DNA from: Haematococcus lacustris
Lineage: Eukaryota; Chlorophyta; Chlorophyceae; Chlamydomonadales; Haematococcaceae
Direction of reading: 5' to 3'
NCBI GenBank assembly: GCA_030144725.1
Contig: JASKMD010000012.1
Coordinates: 6,476,595-6,540,594, forward strand
DNA length: 64,000 nt
Below are positions 43,532 to 53,983 of this stretch, piece after piece. Each line of letters begins with the position of its first letter. Position 1 is the stretch's first letter. The notes below the pieces were generated by a model. It worked only from the letters and a program-made list of their open reading frames with translations, ran no database searches and was not told where the DNA came from. Both the position numbers and the translations under genes were made by a program.

Positions 43532-45874
43532 GCTGCATGGGGGGAGGCAACACCTCTGTCTGGCAGGCCAGCTGGGCGACAGGTGGGCGGCGGCAGATGG
43601 AAAGGAGCAGCAGGCCAAGGTCGAACTGAGCAGACAGCGCCACAGCAGCAGGCCTGGGCTGCAGCTGCGTGGAGGGTGCTCCACACCAGCCTGGCTGTGG
43701 CCACTGGGGTCCTGGGCAGGAGGTGAAATGAGGCAGCAGAATTGGCTCAGCGTGACTTCTGCATGGCGTTTTCAACCTAATGCACCGTGGTCCAGCATCA
43801 CTGCATGGCAGGCTGGCGGATACAGTGCACGCCGTGTCTGATCTGGGACTTCACAGACTGAGGAGGGACTTCACACACCCTTGTCGTGTTCCAGCTGGGC
43901 AGCGGCCTGCATCCTGGACTCTTCCTTGATACAGAGAAAGAAAGAAATGGCCTGTGGTGCTTGAATTCTCACGTGCCACAGGCAGGCGTTGCTGATGCCA
44001 GAACCCTAGGCTAACCTTGCCAAACGTGAAGTGTGTTTCCATCACACTACTTTTGTACAGGAGTAGATTAGACTCGTCCCTCCATGTACTCCATGTATGT
44101 TTTCTTCAACTCACAACTAGGCGCGACGGACACCGAGACAAGGAGGTTGCTTGGCATCGCTTGTTCATCACTCACGTTGGCGCCTACTTACTCAGTTGCA
44201 CTCCATGGCCGGAGGGGATGTGCTCATCAAACCAGTGGCAGGTCAACGGCTGATGTGACGGTTGCTGCCACACCACTGCTGTCAGTGTATTGGTTGGTGC
44301 CTAACTAAGCACGTGCCTAACTAGTCGCAACCGCCAAGCAAAACATGGAACGCACCAACAGGATCCTTGTCTGAAACATTGTCCCCACGGAACCAATCAT
44401 CAAATTACAGCAGTGCCTGTCGCTACTAACACCACACGGCAATACCTGCAGGCTGTGACATGTGCCCACCCCCGCGGTTATCCCTGCCCTTCCCTGCCCT
44501 GCCCTGCACATACACCCCTGCCCTATCCCTCCTGCTCCCCTGCACAAACCTCCCTGCCACATCCCTTCCCTTCCGTGCACAACCCAACTTCAAGGCCAGC
44601 ATAACATGTGTAAGATCAAAAAGTACACGTCAATGTCACGACACGATGAAGCGGGCTGTGGGCATGCAATCACATGAACGCCATGGGCATTACCGCTACA
44701 TGTGCCTGCGACACCTCCCATGTCTCCACCAGCAGCAACACAAGGGGGGCAGGGGTGAGCCACTGCGTCATGGGTACCCTAGCTAAGCAAGACGTGAGCT
44801 GCCCCTGCCATCACCAACAATGCCAGCAGTTGCTGAGCTGGGTGCAGCAGCCCCTCGACCCTGACGAGGGCCTACATTGAAGTCGGACCACTAGCAGCGG
44901 CTTGCAGTGGCCCAGAGTGACAAGAGTGACGAGAGGCGGCACTGCCTGGGAGCAAAAAGAATGATTGGGATTGTGTACAGCTTACAGGCCAGGGGCTGCA
45001 CTGTCATGTGGCACTGCAAGAGAGGTGGCAGATCTGCCATCAGGGATCTGGTGCGTCGCTGACCAGAAGCTCCATTGCAGGTCATGCCAGCTGCCAGGAC
45101 ACAAGGCAGGGCAAAGACCCGGACACAAACCGCCCCTGGCATTTTGACCTGTGGGCCAGCTCCACTGCGGAGCATTGAGGAGGGTGGGAGAGGGAGGAGG
45201 AGGAGGAGGGGGAGGAGGAGGGAGGGAAGGAAGGGGAGGACACCCAGGGTCCAGCTGTGCCAGGCTGCCGGAGGACAGTGCCGGTTTACTCGCTCCTCAA
45301 GTACTGTTGCTGCCCCAGCTGCCCTTAACCCAGCAGGCCCCTGCTGCTGCAGCCCCGCTTGCCCCTGCTGCCCCAGCCCTGAGGGACAGCCTCTCCCCTA
45401 CCCAGCACCCGAGCTGCGTGAGGGCCTGTGCTGGTGCTGATGCTGCCACGGCTGCTGCCCCCCGCTGCTGTCGCTGCTGCAGCTGCTCCTGGACGCACAG
45501 CCCCAGCCCCAGAGCCCCCTGTGGGGCCGGGTGGCTGTGCTCCCCCTGAGAAGCACTGTGCCTGAGGAGGACCCAGCCACCCAGCCACCCTGCCTGTGGC
45601 TGAGGCTGACTTGAGGCCCTGTTGGGTGGAGACTGGGCAGCAGCATGATGGCTGGCCTGCCACCCTGCTTTCACCCAGCTCTCACAAGGGCCACCCTGCC
45701 TGTTGCAAGCATGGGCAGGAGGCGCTGAAGCAGGTCGGTGAAGAGCTGTAGGGGAAGGCATGAGGAGCACCCCGGCACCCAGCCACCCTGCCTGTGGGAA
45801 CCATTGGGGGCGGCTTAGGAGGAGACGCGGTGCCGGAACAGCTGAACCTTAAGAGGAGACGCGGTGCCGGAACC
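43532..45874. other. Long region without a supported gene
   Basis: About 2.3 kb between the TAF8 stop and the convergent SpoVS gene. Parts are purine-rich (45173-45240, GGAGGAGG-type) or rich in CTGCTGCCCC. Several open frames are present on both strands, but none shows splice-phase support or family resemblance. It presumably holds the TAF8 3' UTR. Confidence 0.4.
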
Positions 45875-45905
45875 TTAGGAGGAGACGCGGTGCAGGAACA
45901 GCTGG
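45817..45905. repeat. Three-copy tandem repeat covering the SpoVS gene's stop codon
   Basis: The unit GGAGGAGACGCGGTGC(C/A)GGAAC occurs three times, about 25-35 bp apart (the middle copy has AAGAGGAGAC). On the minus strand each copy reads as the end of the coding sequence, CACCGCGTCTCCTCC. The active stop is in the first copy met by the ribosome (45877-45875). Confidence 0.8.
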
Positions 45906-48900
45906 TGGGCCAGCTCTTCCGCCGCCAGAGATGCCGCCGGCGCCCACTTGACAATGTTGAAGCGCAGGAACACACTCTCCCAGCCCAGCGTGGACGTGGT
46001 GTCCACGGTGACGAAGCGGGGCAGCAGGATGATGTCCAGGCCCCGGGTGCGCAGTCGGGTGCGGGAGGACACCACAGCTGCCATGGCCACGTGCATGGCT
46101 CGGCCCCCCGCGGTGATCAGCACTGCGGAGCCGCGCTCCGTGACCAGCTTGGTGATGATGTTGCTGACCACAGAGGGCCTGTGAGGGCGGGCATGAGGCA
46201 GCAGGAGGAACAGACATTGGTGCAGGGGGCTAGGAGGGGCCTTGGGAGGATGGCATGGGGTGCTGGGGTGGTGCTGGCCTTGACAGTGTGGGTGATGGTG
46301 ATGCTGGCCATGACAGTGTGGGTGATGGTGCGTAGATGGTGATGGTGTACACCGGTGCACTGCAAGCCTGCTATGGTGTGGAGGATTTGGAGTGAGGGGA
46401 GAGTACTGGACGAGACTGTGCACCTGGCAGTGCTCAGCCCGAGGCGCAGGCCCTCAGTGGCACCACAGCAATGCAATTGTGTCTGTCTGTGTGCGTATGT
46501 GGTCACGGATGTGGTGGTGAGGTGAGGCCAGTGGGCATCCTCGATGCCACCTCCTCCCCCACAGGTCGCCTACGGTGCGACGCTGTGTAGAATGGGGGGA
46601 GGCAGTGAAGGCGGTGAGGGGGAGGCAGTGAGGCAATCCCTCCCACCCTCCTCCCCTCTTGGTAGCCACGAAGCAGCACTGCAGCCCTGAAACCCACTAA
46701 CCCACCTGCCTGCCTGCTTGCTGGTGCAGGCCTTCCCACCCGCCTGCCCACCGGCCTGCCCTTGCCGCCAACCTGCTCACCCGCCTGCCTGCTCACCTGC
46801 TGTGCGCCGTGACTTTCACCGGCAGGTTTCCGTTGTCGCAGGCCTCAGCCGCCATGGTGACCTGGGCAGAGCCAGGACGCATCCTAGGGGTGAGTGCAAA
46901 ACTGTGCTGCAGTGCTGCCTGGTGGCTACCAAGAGGAGAGGAGGGTGGGAGGGATTGCCTTGCTTCACTGCCTCCCCCCACTCTACACAGCATTGCACCG
47001 TTGGCGACCTGTGGGGAAAGAGGGTGCCATTTGGGATGCCCGCTGGCCTCACCTCACCACCACATCCGTGACCACATTCGCACACAGACAGACACAACTG
47101 CATTGCTGTGGTGCCACTGAGGGGCTTGTCCCTCAAAGTCATGCAGTCCTGAGGAGTGTACTCGCCCTGAACCCTCATCTACATTGACACGCCCATCACG
47201 ATAGTGCAGTTTGACAGCAGCAGCTACCGGCAGCAAGCAGACAGACAGCTGCACGCAAGACCAGCAATTCACCCTACTCACCTTCCCTCCCCTTGACCTT
47301 GCCCTCCCTCCCCTCCTTACCTTGAACACATCAAACGCCATCTCAGACCTCTCAGCCTCCGCGAGGTGCCCGCCCCCCTCCTCCTCTGTACAGCTGCTGG
47401 ACCCAGAGCTGCCCCCCACCACCATCCCCGCAACCTGCCCGCCCTCCCCCTCCTCCATCCTGGACCCCCCCAGAGCCAGGCCCTGCGGCCGGCTGCCCCC
47501 CAGGCCCCCAGCAGCAGCCCCACCCCACTGCACAGGGCTCCCGCCCCTGGGCATGGGGCTGCTGCCCCGCGGGCTGCTGCCTCGCGGGCTAGCCCCTGGT
47601 GGGCTGGACCCGCGAGGGCTGAGTCCGCGAACACCAGCGCCGCTGACGCTGCTGGCGGCAGAGGGGCTGCAGCCATAGACACTGGGGGGCAGACCAGGCA
47701 CAGGGCTGTCACCTCCCGGCACCCCACGGCAGCTGAGGCCCGAGGTTTGGCGGGTGAGGCTGGGGGGAAAGCCGGAGTGTGACCCTGGGCCTGACAGCTG
47801 GGTCACGTCACCTATCTCCCCTGGCCACTGGCCGCCGCAGGGGGGCGCTCCAGGGGGCCGACTGCTGCCCGACCAGGCTGAGGAGGGGTCGTGGCGGAGG
47901 TAGGGCTGAAAGCCGACCTCGTGCCCCGTGCCCTCGTTGCACACGTAGCCCCTTGCCACAGCGATCGCCTTGACGGCCACGGACACCACGCGGGTGTACT
48001 TGTCCGTCTTCTTCTCTGTGAACACCGGGCAGCACAGGCCCTGCGGCCCCACCCTGCTCAGCACCTTGGCCACGGCGCCTGCCGCGTTCTTGATGGCGGT
48101 GTCTTCGGTGACGATGACCCAATCTGCCTTGCGGCTGCGGGACCGGGAGGGCCCTGCGGAAGTGGTGGCAGTGGTGGCAGCGGCTGCTACAGCAGCGGCA
48201 GCGGTCGCGCGCGCAAGCATGGCAGCGGCGGCGGCCATGGTGCCGGCTTGCTGTCCCAGCATCGCCATGCTGGTAGCTGGCGCTTGCATGCCCATGTCAT
48301 GCATGGAGTCGAAGGGTGAGGAGGCAGCCCCCTGGCTGCTGATGCTGGCCAGCAGCTGGCCCATGTCTTGATGCAGGCCCAGAGGGAAGCCAGGGGAGAT
48401 GGGGGACGGGGGTGCTCCAGGCATGTCATTGACCAACATTTGAAGGTCACTCCATGCGCTGCCTTGGGCTGGCTGCGCCCCTGTTGGCAGCCCTGGAATG
48501 CCAGGCCGCTCCCCATTGTTGCTGTGGTGCAAGTTCTGACCCTGACCCTGACCCAGACCTTGGCCCTGGCCCCAGCCCTGGCCCTCAGCTGCCGCCTGCC
48601 ATCTCCTGCCCTCTCCATACCGCTGCTGAGAGTCATCATCAGGGCTGTGGCGGTTACTGCGGTTGCTGGGCCTAAGGTGGTTAGGGTGGTTATGGTTATG
48701 GTGAAACTGGAGGCTGGTTCTGCCACCACCAAGGAACTGCTGCTGCTGCTGCTGCTGTTGCACGGGCAGCTGTGGGCTGTAGCTGTTGCGGCTCATGCTG
48801 CTGCTATGCCCCATGCTGTGGCTGCTTTCAAAGCTGCCTCCAGCAGCCGCAGTGCCAGGGGGGCTGCCGCCACCAGGGGCACAGCCGCTCCCTGCCCACC

Positions 48901-49009
48901 CCTCCCACCCCAGTTGTTGCAGGCTGAGGGCCTCGTGAGAGGGCCAGCGGGGCAGGTTGCTAGGTAGGCCGTCGGAGCCACAGTGGGGCGTGGGGTACGC
49001 ATGGGGCAT
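45875..49009 (-). CDS. Protein with two SpoVS (Alba-like) domains, 685 aa
   Basis: Exons 49009-47321, 46861-46797 and 46178-45875 agree in phase. The N-terminal 290 residues are low complexity (polyGln, Gly/Gln, His/Asn). A first SpoVS-type domain lies at about residues 294-370: DWVIVTEDTAIKNAAGAVAK, TRVVSVAVKAIAVARGYV, ending GFQPYL. After a Ser/Pro/Gly-rich linker with SPRGSSP-type repeats, a second lies at about 575-650: KVTAHSRPSVVSNIITKL, then AVLITAGGRAMHVAMAAVVS and GLDIILLPRFVTV. Bacterial SpoVS is a small Alba-superfamily protein required in sporulation, and such domains are thought to bind nucleic acid. Here two diverged copies sit in one large eukaryotic protein. RNA or DNA binding is inferred only. 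A TATA box lies upstream at about 49080. Confidence 0.7.
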
Positions 49010-49320
49010 GCTCTGAGCGGTGCCACCCTCCTGTGGTCAATGCAGCAGGTGAGGGGTAGAGCAGTATTTTTTTTCGCCTTATATATAGCGATCGCTATTA
49101 AAAGCGACATTTCAGGTGTCCTATTGCGCTATGAAATGGTCGCTTTCCGAGCTTCACTACCTCGCACTGCGCTATGAAAATTGCGATTTACCCTGAGATT
49201 TTGCGTTGAATTTTCTACCTGAGCGATGTTTTGAAGTAAGGTCGAGCTATAAAATCAGGGGTATGAACCTATGCCATGTCATTTTGATCATGCATCCGGG
49301 CGAAACGGAAAAAAAACACT
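49010..49320 (-). promoter_or_regulatory. TATA-type promoter and A+T-rich upstream region of the SpoVS gene
   Basis: Read on the minus strand, GCTATATATAAGGCG lies about 75 bp upstream of the ATG (plus coordinates about 49078-49091). It is preceded by the palindrome GCGATCGC (49088-49095 area) and several GCGAT/ATCGC words. GCGCTATGAAA occurs twice (about 49125, 49170). The stretch is unusually A/T-rich for this window. Confidence 0.55.
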
Positions 49321-49803
49321 GAAGTAGAGTGGGTGAAGTGGGCAGAGGGGGAAGAGGCTGGCATTGGAGGCAGGGTGGAAAGGGCAGAAGAGCAGGTGGC
49401 GTGCCCCTCCTCACTCTTTGCTAAACTTGACTTCCAGTTGATGAGGCTGGGGGCCTAGTGGATGACATAGGCAGCGGGTAGTGCAGGGGTAGTACAGAGG
49501 CAGTCGTGTGGGAGCGAGCAAGTTGCTGAACGGCCTGCAGCAGGCTGAGGTGGAGGGCTGTGCAGGGTACCACACTGGCCAGCCCACTGCCGTACTGGTG
49601 GCAGCATGGCCGCCCCAGTGAGCAAGGGGACAGCTCATGCCTGAACTGAGGCAGAGAGCTCAGCTCCCCTCTCCACTCCTGCTGCTCCTCACTGTCTTCT
49701 GTTGCACCCGCAGCCATCACCTCACCCTCAGCGAGCAGACGCCGCCACCACCACCACCACTACTTCCACCACCACCCTAGCAGCACACGTGCCCCTTCAT
49801 CAG
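49321..49803. other. Intergenic or 3' region; no confident gene
   Basis: A minus-strand frame over 49720-49421 (MAAGATEDSEEQQEWRGELS) is open but was not connected to a gene with confidence. It may be a further 3' exon of the gene upstream at 49804-51440. Otherwise G-rich low complexity and CCACCACCACC runs. Confidence 0.35.
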
Positions 49804-51440
49804 CCACCACCATCACCACTGGCATCACTCTTCTCCATGTTGATCCACGCACAAAACAAGGAAGTTGCCTGCAGCTGGGCCTGCCCTGCCCCACCTTCCG
49901 CCCCTCCACCCCTGGCTCACCTGGGACAAGAGGCAGGTGGGCACCGCCCGGATGAGGAAGGCGGGCACAGAGCCCAGCCCCTCCACCAGCTGCTGCACCA
50001 ACAGCACCGCGTCCTGCCCTGACCCCAGCAGGTTGGCGCGGGCCATAGCCAAAGTCTGAAGCGCGAGCTGGGCTGCAGCTGGGCCAAACGTCAGGTCAAC
50101 CACCCCGCCTGTTTGGCCAGCGCTGCTGATGAGCTGAGTCAGCTGCAGGGACAGCACCAGCACGCTGCCCTGGGGGTCGACCTGCAGCAGAGCGGTGTAG
50201 AGGTGATGGGAAGATGAGAGGAGGGGCTGGATGTGGGAGGTGTACCACTTAATGTGATGGGTACACTGAGCAGGTTGGATACGTTGAATACCCAGCACCA
50301 GTGTACAGACTGACACAGCAAAGCGTGGCAGAAGCGTTGCAGTAGCATTGCAGTAGCATAGCTGTGGAGCTGAGAGCTGGTTTGTGACAGCCGAGGCTGC
50401 TGCAGTGCAGTGCAGTGCAGTGCAGTGCAGTGCAGTGCAGTGCAGTGCAGTGCAGTGCAGTGCAGTGCAGTGCAGTGCAGTGCAGTGCAGTGCAGTGCAG
50501 TGCAGTGCAGTGCAGTGCACACACACGACAAAAGTATACCAAGGACTGGACAGACATCTGTGTGAAGAATGACGTGTCCACTGATAGCATTAGAAGGTGA
50601 GCAAGACTGAGACACACACCCGCATCGGCAGTCCTTTTGCCTGCGCCAGCCTTGCTTGGACGCCCACACAGTAGACGTGTAGGTGCAGGCTGTCCAGTGG
50701 TGACGGGCCCAGGGCGGTGGCATCAGCTCCGGGGTACAGAGGCAGGATGCCCATGTCGGTGTCAGGCGCGGCAGTAGCGAGGTGCAGCTTGCGCGCAGCC
50801 ACTGCAACCTTGAGCGCTGCATTGAAGGCCGCCTGGGAGCCTGTGCTGCCAGGTGAGCCAGCAGCAGCCTGCAGGACAAAGCTGGTGGTGCCTGGTTGTG
50901 ACAGAGAGAAGTTGATAAGCCCCGCTGCTTGCATAGGGTCTGTGGAGGAGGTAACTGTGATGGAGCAGGGGAGGCTCAAACTGGGGCTGGGTTGCCATGC
51001 ATCAGTGGCGCTGGGCCTGCTGAGACCGCTGGAAGACAATATTCCGTCCCATGGCCCAGCAAGTGAGGAGGTCGGGCTTGGGCCAGCTAGGGTGGTGGTG
51101 CTGCCTTGTGACAGCCGGCTGAACAGTTGCTCCAGGTCTGCTGTTTGCTGTGACAGCAGGCTGTGTTTGCTAGGCTTGGTTCTGCTGTAGTCAGCCTCGT
51201 AGCTGGGCAGGGCGTTCTGCACGGCAAGGTGAAGCAACCTGAGGATATGCTGGAAGCGCAGGGCAGCTAGAGACTTGCCTCTGCATTTAGGATTTGGAGT
51301 AAACTTGGACAACAGTCCATCGATGGTGCGGTTTCCTTCTCCTTGCTGTCGCTGCCAGCCTGGTTCGTCACCGCACCAAATGCCGTGTCAAACACTGTGC
51401 GAAAGGCCATTGGCGGATCAAGGAGCGATGTTTCGCTCTT
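49804..51440 (-). CDS. Unidentified protein
   Basis: Large exon from about 51335 to 50620: IDGLLSKFTPNPKCRGKSLA, LRFQHILRLLHLAVQNALPS, later FNAALKVAVAARKLHLATAA and LDSLHLHVYCVGVQARLAQA. It joins in phase 0 to 50181-49921 (VDPQGSVLVLSLQLTQLISS, LALQTLAMARANLLGSGQDA, ending PTCLLSQ). A possible last exon of 22 codons lies at 49869-49804 (TGA), but the intron would be only 51 bp. The 5' end is unclear: an ATG at 51411 starts MAFRTVFDTAFGAVTNQAG, a good-looking frame that overlaps but is shifted relative to the main frame near 51330. The intron 50182-50619 contains the TGCAG array. No known domain was recognised. Confidence 0.5.
50401..50519. repeat. (TGCAG)n pentamer array, about 24 copies
   Basis: A perfect array inside the intron 50182-50619 of the unidentified minus-strand gene. 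The sense strand reads CTGCA. Open frames through it are artefacts. Confidence 0.95.
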
Positions 51441-51942
51441 GCTCCATACGCGCGTCTCAGCCGCTGATCGCTGCTTGTAGCCGCTGATGGGCGTGCACAG
51501 CACCCCAAGCTACCGCAAGCACGTTTGCTTGCCACCCGGAGGCCAGGTTGCTCGTACAGGAGGTGGGACTTGCTGGCAGCGCATACACAACATAACGTAC
51601 TTGCCATCATCGCGGGCAAGCATCTCTACCTTTTTCGGCATATTCCCAGGGCATGAGCATGGTAAGACTGAAGGGTGGAAGTCAGGATGTCCCAACATGG
51701 GGTTGGTAATCTTCATGCAAGTACTTTCTCATTACTGCACCGTTTTCATTAGCGTTTATCGCATTGGCAGCTGCGAATTACTGCGCGTCTCCTGGCAAGC
51801 GGCGCGTTACCTCTTGCGAGTAAGGCCATGCCGGCGCAAGCGATCGCGGACACACCTCAACTGCTCACTGTCGATTGTTCTAGTGGTGAGCAGCGGCACC
51901 AATGACTGAGCTGCGCCTGCTATCGAGCAGGAAGTACAATCA

Positions 51943-53222
51943 ATGTTCAGCCCGCCAGGCTTGCTCCACGAGCCTTTCATTGGTGCAGGCGGCGTCGGAA
52001 GACCGTCGTGGGGCAAGTTACTGAGCGACATTGCAATATACGCGGAGAATGTGCGTTTCTCTCTAGCCAGTCACGCAGAAAAAGGGACCCCCTTCCACAA
52101 ACTGGCATGTTGTGAGCTGACCACACTGAATATCTAGGTTGTGGCTCTGTAACTTTGTTCCTAACTCAACAACACAGTTGTTGGAGAAGAAAGCACGTCA
52201 TTTCATTGAGAAAGCTTGTGGGAACATACATTGGCGTAACCTAACTTTGCCTTGCAGTGCTGACTAGCCCAACCGGACCACCCCCTGGCAGCCCCACCCC
52301 CTCCCAGCCCCGGCCCCGTCCCCTCCCACCCCCTCCCACCCCCTCCCACCCCCTCCCACCCCCCACCTCCCACCTCCCACCCCCTCCCACCCCCTCCCAG
52401 CCCCAGCCCCACCCCCTCCCACCCCCTCCCACCCCCAGCCCCGCCCTCCCACCCACTCCCAACCCCAGCCCGCCCTCCCACCCCATACCACTCCCTCCCA
52501 GCCCCAAGCCCACCCTCCCACCCCTTGTACATCCTAGACCAATTGTCCAGGGCCGGCGGCGTGCTCAGCTCCAAGCCCAGCCTTGCTACAGCCATGGCCT
52601 TCACAACACCCTCCTGGCAGGGTTGACAGCTCTAGGTGCCGGCATCAAGGCAGCAATCGAGGACATAGCCAGCCTCTTGGCTCAGCATTGGGGTGCTGGT
52701 GCCGCCCCTGACCTGCCCCCCCCTCCTGCTGCACCCCCCTGGCAGCAGCTGGCAGCTGGTGCAGGTGCTCCCCCTGAGCTGCTCACATCTCCAGCCGAGC
52801 AGCAAGGGGCCACATCGCAGCTAGACACGAGCTCTACACGCAAGCGGAGGGCGGGCGTGAGAGTGGGACCCAACCTGCTGAGCAAGGTAACAGAGCAATA
52901 GCCTCCACACCTTGTAGGGTTGTGTAGAGTGGCCAAGTCATCAGTACTGCTCACGAACGGGTCAAGCATCGCAGCAACCTTGTATATTTCCGAGCATGGG
53001 TGAAGGGGCGTTGTTAGATCGGTTTGCCATGTGAATCGTTTTGACTGCGCGACTGTGCGTCACTGTGCGCAGGTGCTCCTGGGCCACGTCGGTCACGGCG
53101 GTCGGTCGCGGCGAGGCCCGCATGAGCAAAATTGGCATGAGTTTGAATGTCAAGATTTGAGCCGCCATAGCACTCGGCACACTGCACAATATTTAATGGT
53201 ACAAGCTGCACCGCGTAGCTGA
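51943..53222 (+). CDS. Tentative gene: unidentified small protein
   Basis: The candidate start MFSPPGLLHEPFIGAGGVGR then PSWGKLLSDIAIYAENVRFS occupies 51943-52104. A helix-like exon LLEKKARHFIEKA (52178-52217) follows, then 52621-52886 (LTALGAGIKAAIEDIASLLA, ending RVGPNLLSK) and perhaps a last exon 53074-53222 (VLLGHVGHGGRSRRG to stop). Phases agree only if the first intron uses a rare GC donor (CTG|GCATGT). A C-rich CCCACCCCCTCC block lies in the third intron model. The coding potential of 52621-52886 is the strongest part. I do not recognise the family. Confidence 0.4.
52300..52500. repeat. C-rich (CCCACCCCCTCC)n low-complexity block
   Basis: Imperfect CCCACCCCCTCC and CCCAGCCCC repeats over about 200 bp. 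It is open in several frames on both strands (Pro-rich or Gly-rich) but probably intronic. Confidence 0.75.
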
Positions 53223-53983
53223 CAGAGTCCTCTATCCAGGCATGTGTAAAACATAAATAGAAACCACGTGGCTGAGACGCGGCGTCGTTTTGATTACCAG
53301 GGGTCGGTTTCCTATCATTTCCTGTCATTTTTTGTTAGTTGGGGTCGCCTGAGTGGAAGCAGGCCGGTAGCATGCACCAGCGCCAAGCATCTGTGTCTTG
53401 ATGCTGGCCTGGCATGCACATCATGCTGCTGTCACCCAGTGACATAGCATCCCGTGCCGCTTTTCCCGTTTCTGGTTGCAGGTCGAGTGCGAGTGGTCAA
53501 GGGAAGTTTGCTACGGCAGATATCGGCTATAGGAGTCCCAGCCAAGCGATCTGAGCAGAGCAGCCCCAGATAAGAGAGAGGCAGCCGTGTGGGGAAACAG
53601 AAGCCACCCCTAAATGCTAGCAGGACCCTTGATCCGCCACTGACCTCCCATCGCAAATGATAGCAATGCTAGTCAGCCAAGTGGCAGGCAATCAAAACAT
53701 ATAGTCTGAGGCTGTGATGCAGTTGGCGCAGATCATAGCCAATGTGTCTTGTCTGGTAATGCACGTGCGGCACAAAAAGTTGTGAACCCTTGTAAGGTTA
53801 GGGCGGACAAGCGATGTCAGCCACTTTGCAATGCATTGCCTCATGCCTGCTACTTTCCTGCCCTTTTATGTTTGCAACTGCAAGGCTGGAGACGTGAGAG
53901 ACAAATGGCATCTTGTGCTTTTGATAGGCTACAACAACTTCATCAGGGCTACATGATATTCTCCATGCGGCCAGCATTCTTCT
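53223..53983. other. Convergent intergenic region; no gene seen
   Basis: Lies between the tentative plus-strand gene and the ARL13 stop. No supported exon; it presumably contains the ARL13 3' UTR. Confidence 0.4.

Noticed and set aside
49825..50879. His-Cys-Thr-Ala-Leu repeat frames
   Set aside because: Translation of the TGCAG array in an intron.
49804..51440. TFIIH p34 (Tfb4) identity
   Set aside because: Considered because of the length and helical pattern, but the expected von Willebrand-like motifs and C-terminal cysteine finger are absent.
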